NCBI GenBank assembly: GCA_016702745.1
Contig: JADJDJ010000003.1
Coordinates: 186,001-250,000, forward strand
Direction: 5' to 3'
DNA: 64,000 nucleotides
Source of the DNA: Chitinophagaceae bacterium
Lineage (GTDB): Bacteria > Bacteroidota > Bacteroidia > Chitinophagales > Chitinophagaceae
The position numbers and the translations under genes are program-made. Below are positions 35,318 through 44,962 of the stretch, piece by piece; within the stretch, counting starts at the first letter, position 1; the number at the start of each line of letters is the position of its first letter. A model generated the notes under the pieces. That model made no database searches, was not told the origin of the DNA, and saw only the letters and a list, made by a program, of their open reading frames with translations.

Positions 35318-36775
35318 ATGAACCGCAGGGATCAATACTACCGATTCGTCAGCCTGATTGTTTTATTAACCGCCTTCCTGATTTACAGCGAACCCGTTGC
35401 TGCCCAGAAACCAAGAGCAGACAGCCTTTCCAGGGAATTGGCAAAAGTGAATGCCGATAGTAACAGGGTTACCCTGCTCTGGAAACTGGCCAGTGCCACC
35501 AGTGTATTCAATCCGGATACAGCACTGACGATTGGATTTGAAGCATTGTCGCTGGCCCGCAAGATCGATTTCATGGAAGGAGAATCCAGATCAAACGGAA
35601 TCCTGGCCAATACTTTTTTTAAAATCGGCAATTACAGCAAAGCACTTGAACTGAATATTGAAAAACTCAAGATCGAAGAAAAAAGAAGTAACCCGCTCAA
35701 CCTGGCCAGTGTACTGATGAATATCGGTATCGTGTATGCCTTTCAGGAAGAATATCCCAAAGCACTGGAATATTACCATAAAGCTGATTCCATTATCCAG
35801 CTGAATAATGTGGAACAACTGAAGTATAATATTGCCCTGAATACCGGTGATATTTACGACCGGCTCAATCAGTCAGACTCCGCCTACCGGTATTTCAGTT
35901 TATCACTTGATCTGGCCAGACAACTGGAAGACGGCGATCTGATCGGAACCTCCCTCACGGGACTGGGACATAGCTACCGGAAAATGGGTCGCTTTAAAGA
36001 ATCCATGGAGCATTATGAAACAGCTATCGGTTACCTGAAAGCCGCAGGGGATGATGAGGTTTTATGCGAAACCACGCTGGGATTGGCCCGTCTTTTTGAA
36101 GACACAAAGCAATATGATTCTGCCAGCCATTATGCAGGATTGTCTTTAGCTGTTGCTAAAAGCGGGAAATTCCTTTCCAAGGAACTGGATGCCGCCGAAT
36201 TCCTTACTGAACATTACAAAAAAGTCAGGGCCATTGACAGTGCCTTTACTTATGTGGATTATGTAAAAGGATTAAATGAAGAACTCAACAGCCGCGACAA
36301 AATCAGGGAATCGCAGGTAATATCGAGTAATGAACAATACCGGCAGCTGGAATTACAGGAAGAAAAAGCAAGGGAAAATAAAAAAAGAGCCCAGCAATTA
36401 CAGATGCTGCTGATCGCCATTTTTATTCCTGGTATTTTTCTGCTGACATTAATGCTCAGCCGGGTGAATGTTCCGGTTAAACTGATCCGGGTATTGGGTG
36501 TACTTTCATTGCTATTTCTTTTTGAATACCTTACCCTGCTCCTGCATCCAACGGTGGCCGAACTTACCCATCATACTCCTGTTTTGGAGATACTGATTTT
36601 TGTTGCACTGGCAGCCATCCTGATTCCCATGCATCATAAACTGGAGCATTGGCTGATTCATAAACTCCTGCACCATCGTCACAAACATGCCATGGCACAT
36701 CAACCGGAACCTGAACCAGTGATTCCTCCGGTATTGGCAGACATAAAAAAATCACCCGCTGATAACAACGGGTGA
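35318..36775 (+). CDS. TPR-repeat membrane protein
   Basis: A 485-residue protein. After a signal/TM segment, about six tetratricopeptide repeats span residues 70-320 (for example SNGILANTFFKIGNYSKALE, ASVLMNIGIVYAFQEEYPKA). Three TM helices follow (residues about 365-445), and the tail is His-rich (KLLHHRHKHAMAHQ). TPR proteins of this type with a following signalling domain are common in Bacteroidota, but here no kinase or HTH domain is present. Possibly a sensor or adaptor; function unknown. Confidence 0.8.
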   Translation: MNRRDQYYRFVSLIVLLTAFLIYSEPVAAQKPRADSLSRELAKVNADSNRVTLLWKLASATSVFNPDTALTIGFEALSLARKIDFMEGESRSNGILANTFFKIGNYSKALELNIEKLKIEEKRSNPLNLASVLMNIGIVYAFQEEYPKALEYYHKADSIIQLNNVEQLKYNIALNTGDIYDRLNQSDSAYRYFSLSLDLARQLEDGDLIGTSLTGLGHSYRKMGRFKESMEHYETAIGYLKAAGDDEVLCETTLGLARLFEDTKQYDSASHYAGLSLAVAKSGKFLSKELDAAEFLTEHYKKVRAIDSAFTYVDYVKGLNEELNSRDKIRESQVISSNEQYRQLELQEEKARENKKRAQQLQMLLIAIFIPGIFLLTLMLSRVNVPVKLIRVLGVLSLLFLFEYLTLLLHPTVAELTHHTPVLEILIFVALAAILIPMHHKLEHWLIHKLLHHRHKHAMAHQPEPEPVIPPVLADIKKSPADNNG

Positions 36776-36776
36776 T
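36751..36776. terminator. Bidirectional terminator
   Basis: The 8-bp stem ATCACCCG / CGGGTGAT with a ten-base loop overlaps the stop codon of the TPR gene. A T6 run follows on the plus strand (36782-36787) and an A6 run precedes it (36745-36750), so it can serve both this gene and the convergent lipoprotein gene. Confidence 0.85.
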
Positions 36777-36801
36777 GAATCTTTTTTACTAATCAGTCAG
36801 C

Positions 36802-37002
36802 TTATTCTCCTGGCTTTACCGGCTTGGTATCAGGCGTATCACCATTAGCAGGTGTATCAACCGGAGGTATGGGAGCAGGTTCAACTTTTACAGTATCCTC
36901 TTTTACCGGCTCTTCCTTCTTGTCTTTTTTGTTATTGCAGGCTACTGCAACTACTGAAAGCACCAGGGTGCCCAGGAAAATCGTTCTGAAAGTTTTTCTC
37001 AT
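36802..37002 (-). CDS. Small Pro/Glu/Lys-rich lipoprotein
   Basis: A 66-residue lipoprotein. The signal ends VVAVAC with the lipidated cysteine at residue 22, followed by NNKKDKKEEPVKED and a proline/threonine tail (PPVDTPANGDTPDTKP). Such proteins are probably disordered outer-membrane surface lipoproteins. Function unknown. Confidence 0.7.
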   Translation of the reverse strand: MRKTFRTIFLGTLVLSVVAVACNNKKDKKEEPVKEDTVKVEPAPIPPVDTPANGDTPDTKPVKPGE

Positions 37003-37087
37003 TGTAGGTGGTTTTAGTAATTATTCGTAATTCTACGAAAATTGGACTACAAAACCAAATCCGATAAATGGAGACCTTGAGCCCTTG

Positions 37088-37438
37088 CTATGGCAGGGAC
37101 TTGGTCTTTGCCATGGGCAGTAATTTGAAATAAGTGACTTTGAAACGATTGTCCACCACTTCTCCCTGCACATCTGCTTTGCGAACTGCTTCACAAAAAC
37201 CATCATGGCCATGGGCATCTCCATGATCATCAATGGTCGTTCCATCTACAAAATATGATTTGCCATCCATCCTCACGGCCAGACTGCAACCCTTGCCCTG
37301 CATTTTGAACTGGCATTGGCCGCAGGAAGCTTCCACGGTCATGATTTTCTTAGTACTGTCGGGTACCGATGTTTTTGATTGGGCGCCTGCTTCAGAAAAA
37401 ATAAAGCAGCCGATCACGAGGGCAAAGAGTGTTTTCAT
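37088..37438 (-). CDS. DUF6370 family secreted protein
   Basis: A 116-residue protein with a signal peptide (MKTLFALVIGCFIFSEAGAQ). The conserved block is VEASCGQCQFKMQGKGCSLAVR followed by KSYFVDGTTIDDHGDAHGHDGFCEAV (quoted in parts: CGQCQFKMQGKGC, DDHGDAHGHDGFC). Four cysteines and several histidines suggest metal binding. The start at 37438 is chosen because the signal peptide begins there; the frame is open 31 codons further but overlaps another gene. Confidence 0.78.
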   Translation of the reverse strand: MKTLFALVIGCFIFSEAGAQSKTSVPDSTKKIMTVEASCGQCQFKMQGKGCSLAVRMDGKSYFVDGTTIDDHGDAHGHDGFCEAVRKADVQGEVVDNRFKVTYFKLLPMAKTKSLP

Positions 37439-37502
37439 TTGAATGCTTTTGACAAAAATAACCAATTCGGGGAAGTCACAAATATCATTTAACCGGCAGC
37501 CC

Positions 37503-38279
37503 TCACCATCTCCGGAGATGCTGTTTTTCAAAATGCCATTCCGGTGTATAAATCTTGCGGTCGGTTCCTGCCCGGTACCAGGGACTGATACTGTTTTCCA
37601 CGGGGTTTACCAGAATATGCATATCCTGCGCCGGCTGATAGCTTTGCAGTAAGCAATAAATCTTCTCTCCGTTTTCATTTTCGGCCAGGTCAATCACCAT
37701 CACTGCATGACCCGGGAAACCGCCCTGGATCAGCACATCACCAATGCTGATATGGTTGAAATCCATGACTGCTGTTAATTGCTTTTCGAGTGAAGCTGAA
37801 CCGCACCAGCCAAAAACCTGTTCCAGGTATCCCTTAAAAGCAGCTGTATCTTTTCCTCCCTTCCAGACATAGTTTTTCCCGGCATAATCAGTAAATGAGA
37901 TTTTATCGAACTGTCCCGTCGCAAAAAGGTATTCAGCCCGCAGCCGCATCAGGGCATCTGCACATTGTTGCAGATCCTTTTTTCCGGTACTGATATCGAC
38001 AACGGCAAACTGGGCCGATTGATTGGGCTTTGGTTGTCCATTGTAGAGATAAACAGTTTTATCCTTCTTCAAAGGCAATTGACGCAACCATTCCCCAAAA
38101 CTGCCTGTGCTTACCGGACTGCGTTTATATCCGGATGGAAGCGAAATCTCAGCAACTTTTGAAGGAAGTGTTGGAGAAGCGGGCAATGGCCCAATATCGG
38201 GACTAGTGGATCCCGGATTTTCCCGGCAGGAAAAACTGATCAGCAAAAGATGAACCAGCAGCAAACAGAAGGCACGCAT
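37503..38279 (-). CDS. DUF4846 domain lipoprotein
   Basis: A 258-residue lipoprotein (ISFSC near residue 18). The DUF4846 domain shows LYNGQPKPNQSAQFAVVDI, CADALMRLRAEYLF and the C-terminal FGWCGSASLEKQL, IGDVLIQGGFPGHAVMVID and YQPAQDMHILVNP. The last block resembles a papain-like or NlpC-like fold. Function unknown. It is followed by the DUF6370 gene in the same direction with 64 bases between. Confidence 0.85.
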   Translation of the reverse strand: MRAFCLLLVHLLLISFSCRENPGSTSPDIGPLPASPTLPSKVAEISLPSGYKRSPVSTGSFGEWLRQLPLKKDKTVYLYNGQPKPNQSAQFAVVDISTGKKDLQQCADALMRLRAEYLFATGQFDKISFTDYAGKNYVWKGGKDTAAFKGYLEQVFGWCGSASLEKQLTAVMDFNHISIGDVLIQGGFPGHAVMVIDLAENENGEKIYCLLQSYQPAQDMHILVNPVENSISPWYRAGTDRKIYTPEWHFEKQHLRRW

Positions 38280-38330
38280 ATCGGTATAAGAGCAGGAAGA
38301 AAAATAATTCCATAATTCCTGCTGCTTTAT

Positions 38331-38597
38331 TCAGCGCAATGCTTTATCCTTTGCCTCCGCTGAACTGATCAATGCAGCAACTTCAAACCCGGCCAGGTCA
38401 TCCCATTGACGGATCCATTGATCCAGCAAAAGGCGATCCTTACAATACATCAGCTGCCAGCAAACACTGAGGTCTTCACTTACCCAGCTGTTGATATACT
38501 CCAGACCTTCAGGGAGCATTCTGCCCTTTTCGGCAAAGCGCTGGTAGAGCGCCTTTACTTTTCCCGGATGAAACCGTTCGGTAATCATGTAATGCAT
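38331..38597 (-). CDS. DUF3303-like small protein
   Basis: An 88-residue dimeric alpha/beta-barrel-like protein. The start MHYMITERFHPGKVKALYQR at 38597 and the blocks LEYINSWVSEDLSVCWQLM and LDQWIRQWDDLAGFEV match the DUF3303 family. Function unknown. It diverges from the universal stress protein gene with a palindrome between them. Confidence 0.75.
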   Translation of the reverse strand: MHYMITERFHPGKVKALYQRFAEKGRMLPEGLEYINSWVSEDLSVCWQLMYCKDRLLLDQWIRQWDDLAGFEVAALISSAEAKDKALR

Positions 38598-38639
38598 AGA
38601 AATTCGTTGAGTTTCAATACCCTGGCTACGGTTAAAAAT

Positions 38640-38669
38640 CACCTGTGGCGGTGATATTCGTCACAGGTG
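38640..38669. promoter_or_regulatory. Inverted repeat in divergent promoter region
   Basis: CACCTGTG and CACAGGTG are perfectly complementary 8-mers separated by 14 bases. They lie between the divergent starts at 38597 and 38714, a good place for a dimeric regulator site. There is no T-run to suggest a terminator. Confidence 0.45.
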
Positions 38670-38713
38670 GGTAACCAGGGATTTTATTGTTTCACAGTGT
38701 AAAATTATGCACC

Positions 38714-39532
38714 ATGAAACGGATTTTGGTACCTACTGATTTTTCACCGAATGCAGACAAGGCATTGAATTTTGCCGTGCAGATTGCGCGTAAGGCCGGG
38801 GCAGAAATCATGCTGATACATGCCGTGGAAACACTGATGGATGATGATGACTTCAGGACCATGAAGGAGAAACTGGATGAAATTGCCGCCAGCATCAAGG
38901 CCACTGAATTTGTGGAAACCACCACAAGGGTATTCCGGGATTCATCGGTAAACAGTGTGATCAATGCGGTTTATGAACATAAACCCGAACTGGTCATCAT
39001 GGGAACCAATGGAAGCAGCGGACTAAAGGAAGTAGTTTATGGCAGCAGGACCGCTGCTGTGATTGGTCGCAGTCCGGTGCCCGTACTGGCCGTACCACTG
39101 CTGGCAGAATGGAGTATACCCCGCAAAATTTTGCTGGCGGTAAATAAATTTAACGTGCCTGATAAATTGCTGAACCCGGTCATTACCCTGGCCCGATATT
39201 TTCATTCTTCCATTCATGTAACCGTATTCACTGATATGGATGATGATTATTCTGAAGACTTCAAGAAGCATGAAAATATGATTGCTGATTTCAGGGATGA
39301 GCTAGTTGAAAAATATCCCGAGACAGAAATTCATGCCGTTCATCTGGCCGGCCGTCATTTCAGAGAAAGTCTTCAGGGATGGATTGATAAAGAAAAGATA
39401 GATTTAATTGTGATGTTGACCCATCGTCGCACATTAATAGGCAGCATTTTCAACAGCAGTATGACCAAGAAGATGTCCTATCATACCAACATCCCCCTGA
39501 TGGCGATACCGGACAATACAGGCGCTAATTAA
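38714..39532 (+). CDS. Universal stress protein, two UspA domains
   Basis: A 272-residue tandem UspA protein. Each domain starts with a short strand (RILVPTDFSPNADKAL; then RKILLAVNKFN). The first domain keeps the ATP-binding motif MGTNGSSGLKEVVYGSRTAA; the second has a degenerate one, MLTHRRTLIGSIFNSS. Cytoplasmic stress role. Its stop overlaps that of the convergent transporter by three bases (39529-39532). The ATG at 38714 is preferred to one nine codons earlier. Confidence 0.88.
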   Translation: MKRILVPTDFSPNADKALNFAVQIARKAGAEIMLIHAVETLMDDDDFRTMKEKLDEIAASIKATEFVETTTRVFRDSSVNSVINAVYEHKPELVIMGTNGSSGLKEVVYGSRTAAVIGRSPVPVLAVPLLAEWSIPRKILLAVNKFNVPDKLLNPVITLARYFHSSIHVTVFTDMDDDYSEDFKKHENMIADFRDELVEKYPETEIHAVHLAGRHFRESLQGWIDKEKIDLIVMLTHRRTLIGSIFNSSMTKKMSYHTNIPLMAIPDNTGAN

Positions 39533-40571
39533 TGCGTCAGCTTTTTGCTATCCGTGATCCAAAAAAGCAAACCCATTATTGCCAGCAGTCCCAATGGCAA
39601 TAAGATGGAACTGGTGAATGCCGCTTGGGGAATCACCAATACAAATGCGCCCAGGATAATGGCAGCGCCAAATGAAAGGGCGATTCCTCTTTCCTTTTAC
39701 CATTGACTGACCTGATTAATAAAGCGGTAGTGGCTGGTATACCTGATTGTAACAGTCCGATACCGATACAGAATAACAGGAGTTCATTCCGGAAAAAACT
39801 GATCAGCGGAGCAGCCGCGATCATTGACAGATAGGTGTAAGCCTTCCAACCGATCCGGTCAGCCAGCCAGCCCCCCAATATCTTTCCTGCAAAGGCAGCC
39901 AGCGCAATAGCCAAGAGCCAGTCATATTGCTGTTCATGCAGCAGTTGAAAAATATTCCAGACAGCTGAACGAAGGGAAATGATGAGGAGCAGGAGGATCA
40001 TGATCAGGTCATGTTTATCCAGATGAATCCCTGTCGCTGCTTCTGCCTTTGCATTTTCGCGATGCCAGGCCACCTTATTGGGTATTCCAACAAATTGTAA
40101 AAGCAGCAGAAACAAAATACAGATACCTGCCATTGGCCATTGTAAAGCGTACTGTTCCCAGGCCAGGTATCCTCCGGCAATTAATCCGGCCACACCCGGA
40201 GCCGCAAATAAACCAATAGGAAGCGCTTTATTACCGGAAGCGCATACACTGCCTCCTGCCACATGATAAATGGCTGATGCAATGCCTGCCATTACCACGG
40301 CCAGCGATGGAACGTTAAAAAAAAGCAAGGCTGCACCCAGGTTCAGGAGAAAGGCCCCGCTGATCATTTTTTGATGATGACCTATCCGCTCCAGTAATAT
40401 AGCAATGGGATACTGTCCGCCAAAAGCCAACAGGTTATACATGAGTAAGGAGAGTCCGATCCTCGTTATATCAGCTGATGAAGAAGCCAGACATCCGAGA
40501 AAATACCCTGCCAGCAGATCATTGATGCCATGACCCAGGGCCAGGAATGGTATGACTATTTTTGATTTCAA
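39529..40571 (-). CDS. MFS transporter, apparent frameshift near the C-terminus
   Basis: A major facilitator with about ten TM helices. The N-terminus FLALGHGINDLLAGYFLGC resembles fosmidomycin-resistance-like transporters; GKILGGWLADRIGWKAYTYLS is the loop after TM6-7. The frame breaks around 39686; one more base gives KRKEGIALSFGAAIILGAFVLV and an end at SKKLTH, about 347 residues. The ATG overlaps the stop of the preceding membrane-protein gene (ATGA), so it is the last of a three-gene coupled unit. Substrate unknown. Confidence 0.8.
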
Positions 40572-40975
40572 CGGGTAAAGAACTGGAGATAGCCATAAAA
40601 TAAAAGATAACTGAGCAGGTTGATCAGCATCGAAACTTTGATCGTGGTTTGTAAAGGCTGTTGTCTGTTCAACAGGAAGAGTACCGGTGTTTCAATCAGC
40701 ACGGTAATCAGCCAGAGGGCTGCCAGGTTGAGCAACTGGTTGGGAAAGAAAAGACCGGGTACCCATTCCAGTAAAAGAAATCCTATTGCCAGTGAAGCCA
40801 GGTTGGCCAGCAATGACTGGAATAATGCCGGCCCCCATTTTTGATATTTCAACACCCGCATCAAGGCTGCTTCTGCCAGGATCGTAACGCCCAGCAACAA
40901 ATAAAAACTCAGTCCGGGACCATTGGCCTCCCGGGCTGGTACCACATCAACCACATCCAGCAGTAAATAGTCCAT
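40568..40975 (-). CDS. Four-TM hypothetical membrane protein, paralogue B
   Basis: A 135-residue protein with four predicted TM helices. It aligns end to end with the next gene upstream: LAEAALMRVLKY / LAEAMVMQLMKY, NLASLAIGFLL / NLISLAAGFIL and TVLIETPVLFLL / TLLIETIGLYLM. It begins two bases after that gene's stop and overlaps the transporter gene by four bases. No family recognised. Confidence 0.72.
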   Translation of the reverse strand: MDYLLLDVVDVVPAREANGPGLSFYLLLGVTILAEAALMRVLKYQKWGPALFQSLLANLASLAIGFLLLEWVPGLFFPNQLLNLAALWLITVLIETPVLFLLNRQQPLQTTIKVSMLINLLSYLLFYGYLQFFTR

Positions 40976-40977
40976 GT

Positions 40978-41379
40978 TTATGAATAGATTCCGATGATTA
41001 AAATATAAGCCAGTAAATAAGTTACCACATTCATCACCAGACTAACGAGTAAAGTTTTGGTAACCGGTTTCTCTCTATACATCAGGTATAATCCGATGGT
41101 TTCAATCAGCAGGGTCACCGCAAACATCAGAGCAAAACCGGCCATGTTTTCCAAATGGAAAAGACTGGATGAAGAAGAAGTCAGGATAAAACCTGCAGCC
41201 AGCGAAATCAGGTTGACTACAAATGAACGAAGCATGGCTTTTTTGAATACCGGTTCATACTTCATCAGTTGCATGACCATGGCTTCTGCCAGGATGGCAA
41301 TGAAAATAAAGAGTACCCCAAGGCCAAATAATAATAAGAGGAAACCGGCCCCTACCCCATCCAGTAAATAAATTGACAT
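40978..41379 (-). CDS. Four-TM hypothetical membrane protein, paralogue A
   Basis: A 133-residue protein, first of a coupled set of three. Four hydrophobic helices; a serine run (TSSSSSLF) lies between the second and third. It is a tandem paralogue of the following gene, so the pair probably arose by duplication and may form a heteromeric complex. No family recognised. Confidence 0.72.
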   Translation of the reverse strand: MSIYLLDGVGAGFLLLLFGLGVLFIFIAILAEAMVMQLMKYEPVFKKAMLRSFVVNLISLAAGFILTSSSSSLFHLENMAGFALMFAVTLLIETIGLYLMYREKPVTKTLLVSLVMNVVTYLLAYILIIGIYS

Positions 41380-41521
41380 GAAGATGTTTTGTTAAATGTA
41401 GCTATTCCTCCTGATTCTGAAATACCCTGCTTCCGGTACGGAAATCGGAAAATTGTTAATAAAAACCTGTTAAGAAGTCCAATATACTTTATTGATTCCC
41501 GTTCAATTCTTAATTTAGCTT

Positions 41522-42148
41522 ATGCCTGAAAAACGATCGATTTTTTTCAACCGGCTTTTCCCTTTATCTATTGTATTGCTGATGACGGCCGCTGCGGGTG
41601 CAGGCCAAAGCGACTGGAAGCTGACCAAATCAAAAAACGGGATCAATGTTTATACTTCTTCAGTAGCCAATTCCTCATTTAAAGCAGTAAAAGTAGAATG
41701 TACCATCAGTGGTACTTATGCTAAACTGATGGCCTTGTTACAGGATGTGGACGGGTTTGAGGACTGGATTTATAAAAACAAGAAGAGCAAGATCCTGAAG
41801 AAGAACAGTCCGAATGATTTTATTTATTATTCTGAAACCTCTATGCCAATTCCTTTTTCTAACCGGGATGTGGTGATCAGGATGCAGATCAAAACAGACA
41901 GTCTCCCTAAATTCCTGACCATACAGGGCGGTCATCAGACGGATTTTATTCCGGAAATCCCGGGCAGACAAAGAATCACCCATTACAAAGCCAGTTGGAA
42001 AGTCACCATGCCAACGGCCAATACCATTCATATTGTTTATTTCATGGAAGTGGATCCGGGTGGCAGTTTACCCGCATGGCTGGCCAATTCATTTGCCGAC
42101 ACAGGACCCTACCATACTTTCAGTAACCTTGCCGATAAACTGAAGTAA
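41522..42148 (+). CDS. START domain secreted protein
   Basis: A 208-residue protein with an N-terminal signal/TM segment (LSIVLLMTAAAGAGQ) and a START/Bet v1-like lipid-binding domain: WKLTKSKNGINVYTSSVANS, LQDVDGFEDWIYKNKKSKIL and IPFSNRDVVIRMQ. The closing ANSFADTGPYHTFSNLADKL is typical of the helix that caps the pocket. It probably binds a hydrophobic ligand in the periplasm. Converges with the M1 peptidase. Confidence 0.85.
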   Translation: MPEKRSIFFNRLFPLSIVLLMTAAAGAGQSDWKLTKSKNGINVYTSSVANSSFKAVKVECTISGTYAKLMALLQDVDGFEDWIYKNKKSKILKKNSPNDFIYYSETSMPIPFSNRDVVIRMQIKTDSLPKFLTIQGGHQTDFIPEIPGRQRITHYKASWKVTMPTANTIHIVYFMEVDPGGSLPAWLANSFADTGPYHTFSNLADKLK

Positions 42149-42150
42149 GT

Positions 42151-43742
42151 TTATTCCATAATCACTTTCTTTAAATAGAACATGGAAGGATCTATCTGTA
42201 TGGCTGTCTTACTGCTGACATTGATTCCTTTTTTATCTACCATCAGTCTTTGCTTTCCCTGATCAGTGATGATATCAATGGGCAAAGGCATGTCCATATT
42301 CAGCAGACGAACCAGGTATTTATCAGCTCCGGTCTGCCTTACATGGATTTCCAGTTTATCGGTGGTGTACAGGAATAAATGAAAAACTGGTTGTAAACTG
42401 TTACCATAGGCACCGCTGAATAATTTTTCAACATCAGCCGTCACCACAGTATTGTCATAAGTATATTGAGGATCGGTGGCCAGTTTCTTCAGGGTAGGGG
42501 AAAAGATATCGTCGCCCATGATATAACGCAGGGTATGCATGAAGAAGGCGCCTTTTCCATAGATATCTCCGATATAGGCACTGTCTGAATCCACTTCCTC
42601 ACCTCTTACAACCGGGTAACGGTTCTGTGTATTTCGTCCGGTTTGCTGCATGCGTTTCAGGTAGGCTTCTTCGCCGGCCAGTTCCCGGGTGGCCATAGCA
42701 TCCCCAAAAGTGCAGATCCCTTCCTGAATCCACATATGCGCCCAATCGCGGTTGGTGACTTTATTCGCCCACCATTCATGTCCGTATTCGTGGTGCAGGA
42801 GCCAGTCAAAATCTTTACCACCCATTTTTTCATACCGGTATTTATTTCCGTAGGCAATATTGGTCTGGTGCTCCATCCCCAGGTGAGGTGTTTCGCAGGC
42901 CGCAATTCTTTCTTTCACCCAGGGGTATTCTCCAAAATATTTTTCCAGAATCCGGGTAGACTGTTCAAAGAGGTCCATCAGTTTTTCAGCCTGACTAAAA
43001 TTTTCTTCGAGCACATAATATTCCATCGGCACTTTATTGCCATTGACCGTTGTAAACATCCGCTTAGCCAGCTTGTATTTTCCAATATTGAAAAGAATGC
43101 AATAGTTGCTGATGGTATAATTGGTTTTCCAATGGTAAGTTGATTTGTTTCCTTTGGTGGTCACTTTTTGTAATAGTCCGGGTGCAGTGGCCACCAGCCC
43201 CTTGGGTATGGTGATGATCATATCAGCTCCTTCATTGGGTTCATCACTGGGATGGTCTTTACAGGGAAAATAAATCTTTGCACCTTCTCCTGGCAGGTGA
43301 TAGAAACCCATGGATTGCTATTCCTGTCTGTTTCCCACTGAAAGCCACCCACCCAGGGAGGACGGGAAGACACGGCAGGGGTACCGCCATAGGCAATTTT
43401 TACCAATTGTTTTCCTGCAGGGAGAGGTTGTGCCAGGGTCATGGAGACAAGGTCCTGCTCGTTATGTATATATGACTGTTCCTTTCCATTGACCCAGATT
43501 TTGGTTATGGTTAAGCCATGCCAGAGATCAAAGAGTAATTCATTCGATGGTTTTAATAATCGCAGCTCAATTTCAGTATATCCTTTGATCGTTTTAGCGG
43601 CAGGATCCACTTCCAGGGCTACGGTATAATGCCGGATATCCATATTGGCCTGTACCGGTTTTAACACCCCTCCTGATTTCAGATTCTGTGCAGTGAGGGC
43701 AGCGTACAAAAAGCAGGACAGCAGGAGTAAAATAATACGCAT
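42151..43742 (-). CDS. M1 family metallopeptidase, apparent frameshift
   Basis: A short secreted M1 aminopeptidase, about 530 residues when repaired, with signal peptide MRIILLLLSCFLYAALTAQ. The exopeptidase motif is LGMEHQTNIAYG (GAMEN equivalent), the zinc site is HHEYGHEWW with the third ligand in WIQEGICTF. The frame breaks at the CC at 43289-43290; one more base restores SITCQGEGAKIYFPCKDHPS. Family members trim N-terminal residues from peptides. It lacks the C-terminal helical domain of longer M1 enzymes. Confidence 0.88.
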
Positions 43743-43799
43743 GGGGGAATGATTTTCTCCAAGTTAAAAATTAAAAAGCAAATACCGGTCGTTATTAGA

Positions 43800-43948
43800 A
43801 GCTATCTCAAAAGTCGTTTTACGTCATACCGGGCCTGACCTCCAAAGGAGTCCTATGGACCGGTATCTTTCTTTGGATTCGTCTTCCCAATAGATGCCGG
43901 GTCAGGCCCGGCATGACAGCACCTGAATCAACGACTGTTGAGATAGCT
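43800..43948. mobile_element. 149-bp MITE-like element with 19-bp terminal inverted repeats
   Basis: Left end AGCTATCTCAAAAGTCGTT (43800-43818) is the complement of the right end AACGACTGTTGAGATAGCT (43930-43948) except at one position. Inside are a second pair of arms, ACGTCATACCGGGCCTGACC and CCGGGTCAGGCCCGGCATGA, the wording of a widespread bacterial dispersed palindrome. There is no open reading frame. No convincing target-site duplication was seen. It ends one base before the YitT stop codon. Confidence 0.75.
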
Positions 43949-44877
43949 CTAGTGCTTCAGGGGTCTTTTCTTGATCATTCCTCCCTTCGTATCTTTAACA
44001 CTGCTCATGACAACAAAAGCATCCGGTTCAATTCTTTCTAATTCGGTATTCAGCTTATTCAGTTCCAAACGGGTAATAACCGTATAGATGATTTCCACAT
44101 TTTCAGTTCCTCCCCTTCTTCCAAATCCGTATTTTCCCATATAAACCGTCACCCCTCTTCCCATTGTTTCGATGATCATTTTTTTGATTTCTTCGCTGTG
44201 AGAGGCGACGATGGTCACACCCACATATTCTTCTATCCCCTCAATAATAAAATCAAGTGTTTTGGATGCAGCGAGATAGGTGATCATGGAATACAACGCA
44301 ATTTCCACTGAAAGCAGGTAGGCTGCCGTTGTAAAAATAACTGCATTGATCACAATGATCACATCCCCGATGGTAGTCCCAAATTTCCGGCTCAGCCAGA
44401 TGGCAAGTACCTCGGTGCCGTCAATCACAGCTCCTCCCCGGATGGCAAACCCAATACCTGCCCCCAGAAAAAGCCACCAAAAAGAGCTACCAGCAGGTTA
44501 TCGTCTGTTACATTTGGAAACGAAACATTGGCGATCACCAGGGCCAGCCCGGTGATGGCTAATATTGTTTTGATGGCAAAATTTTTACCCAGCGTTTTAT
44601 ACCCCATAATAATAAAGGGAATGTTTATACAGATGATCAGTAAATAGAGTGGGATATCACTCAAGGCAGAAATCAGCAGGGAAACACCGGTGGCCCCGCC
44701 GTCAATAAACTGATTGGTCAGTAAAAATCCTTTCAGTCCAAATGCCGCACTGAAAATGCCGATGCTGATTAGTATAAAATCACGGAAATATCCTTTTAGT
44801 GATAAACGTGTAGCCCTGTATCTTTTAGCTTTCTGGTAGGGTGATAAATCATTCATGTTGGTTTTGATTGCAGCCAT
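43949..44877 (-). CDS. YitT family membrane protein, apparent frameshift
   Basis: A YitT/DUF161 protein: five or so TM helices (for example FILISIGIFSAAFGLKGFLL, GGATGVSLLISAL) followed by the cytoplasmic DUF2179 domain (YTVITRLELNKLNTELERIE). The frame breaks at the A5 run 44468-44472; one more base restores FFLGAGIGFAIRGGAVIDGTEVLAI and gives about 309 residues. The ATG at 44877 gives MAAIKTNMNDLS; the next, at 44856, is also possible. Function unknown. Confidence 0.85.
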
Positions 44878-44962
44878 TTTCTCTTTTTTAAGCGTTGGAA
44901 AGGAATGACGGTACTGTTTCAGCAATACCGTCATTATGTTCTTATTTACTTGCCTGATTTGT

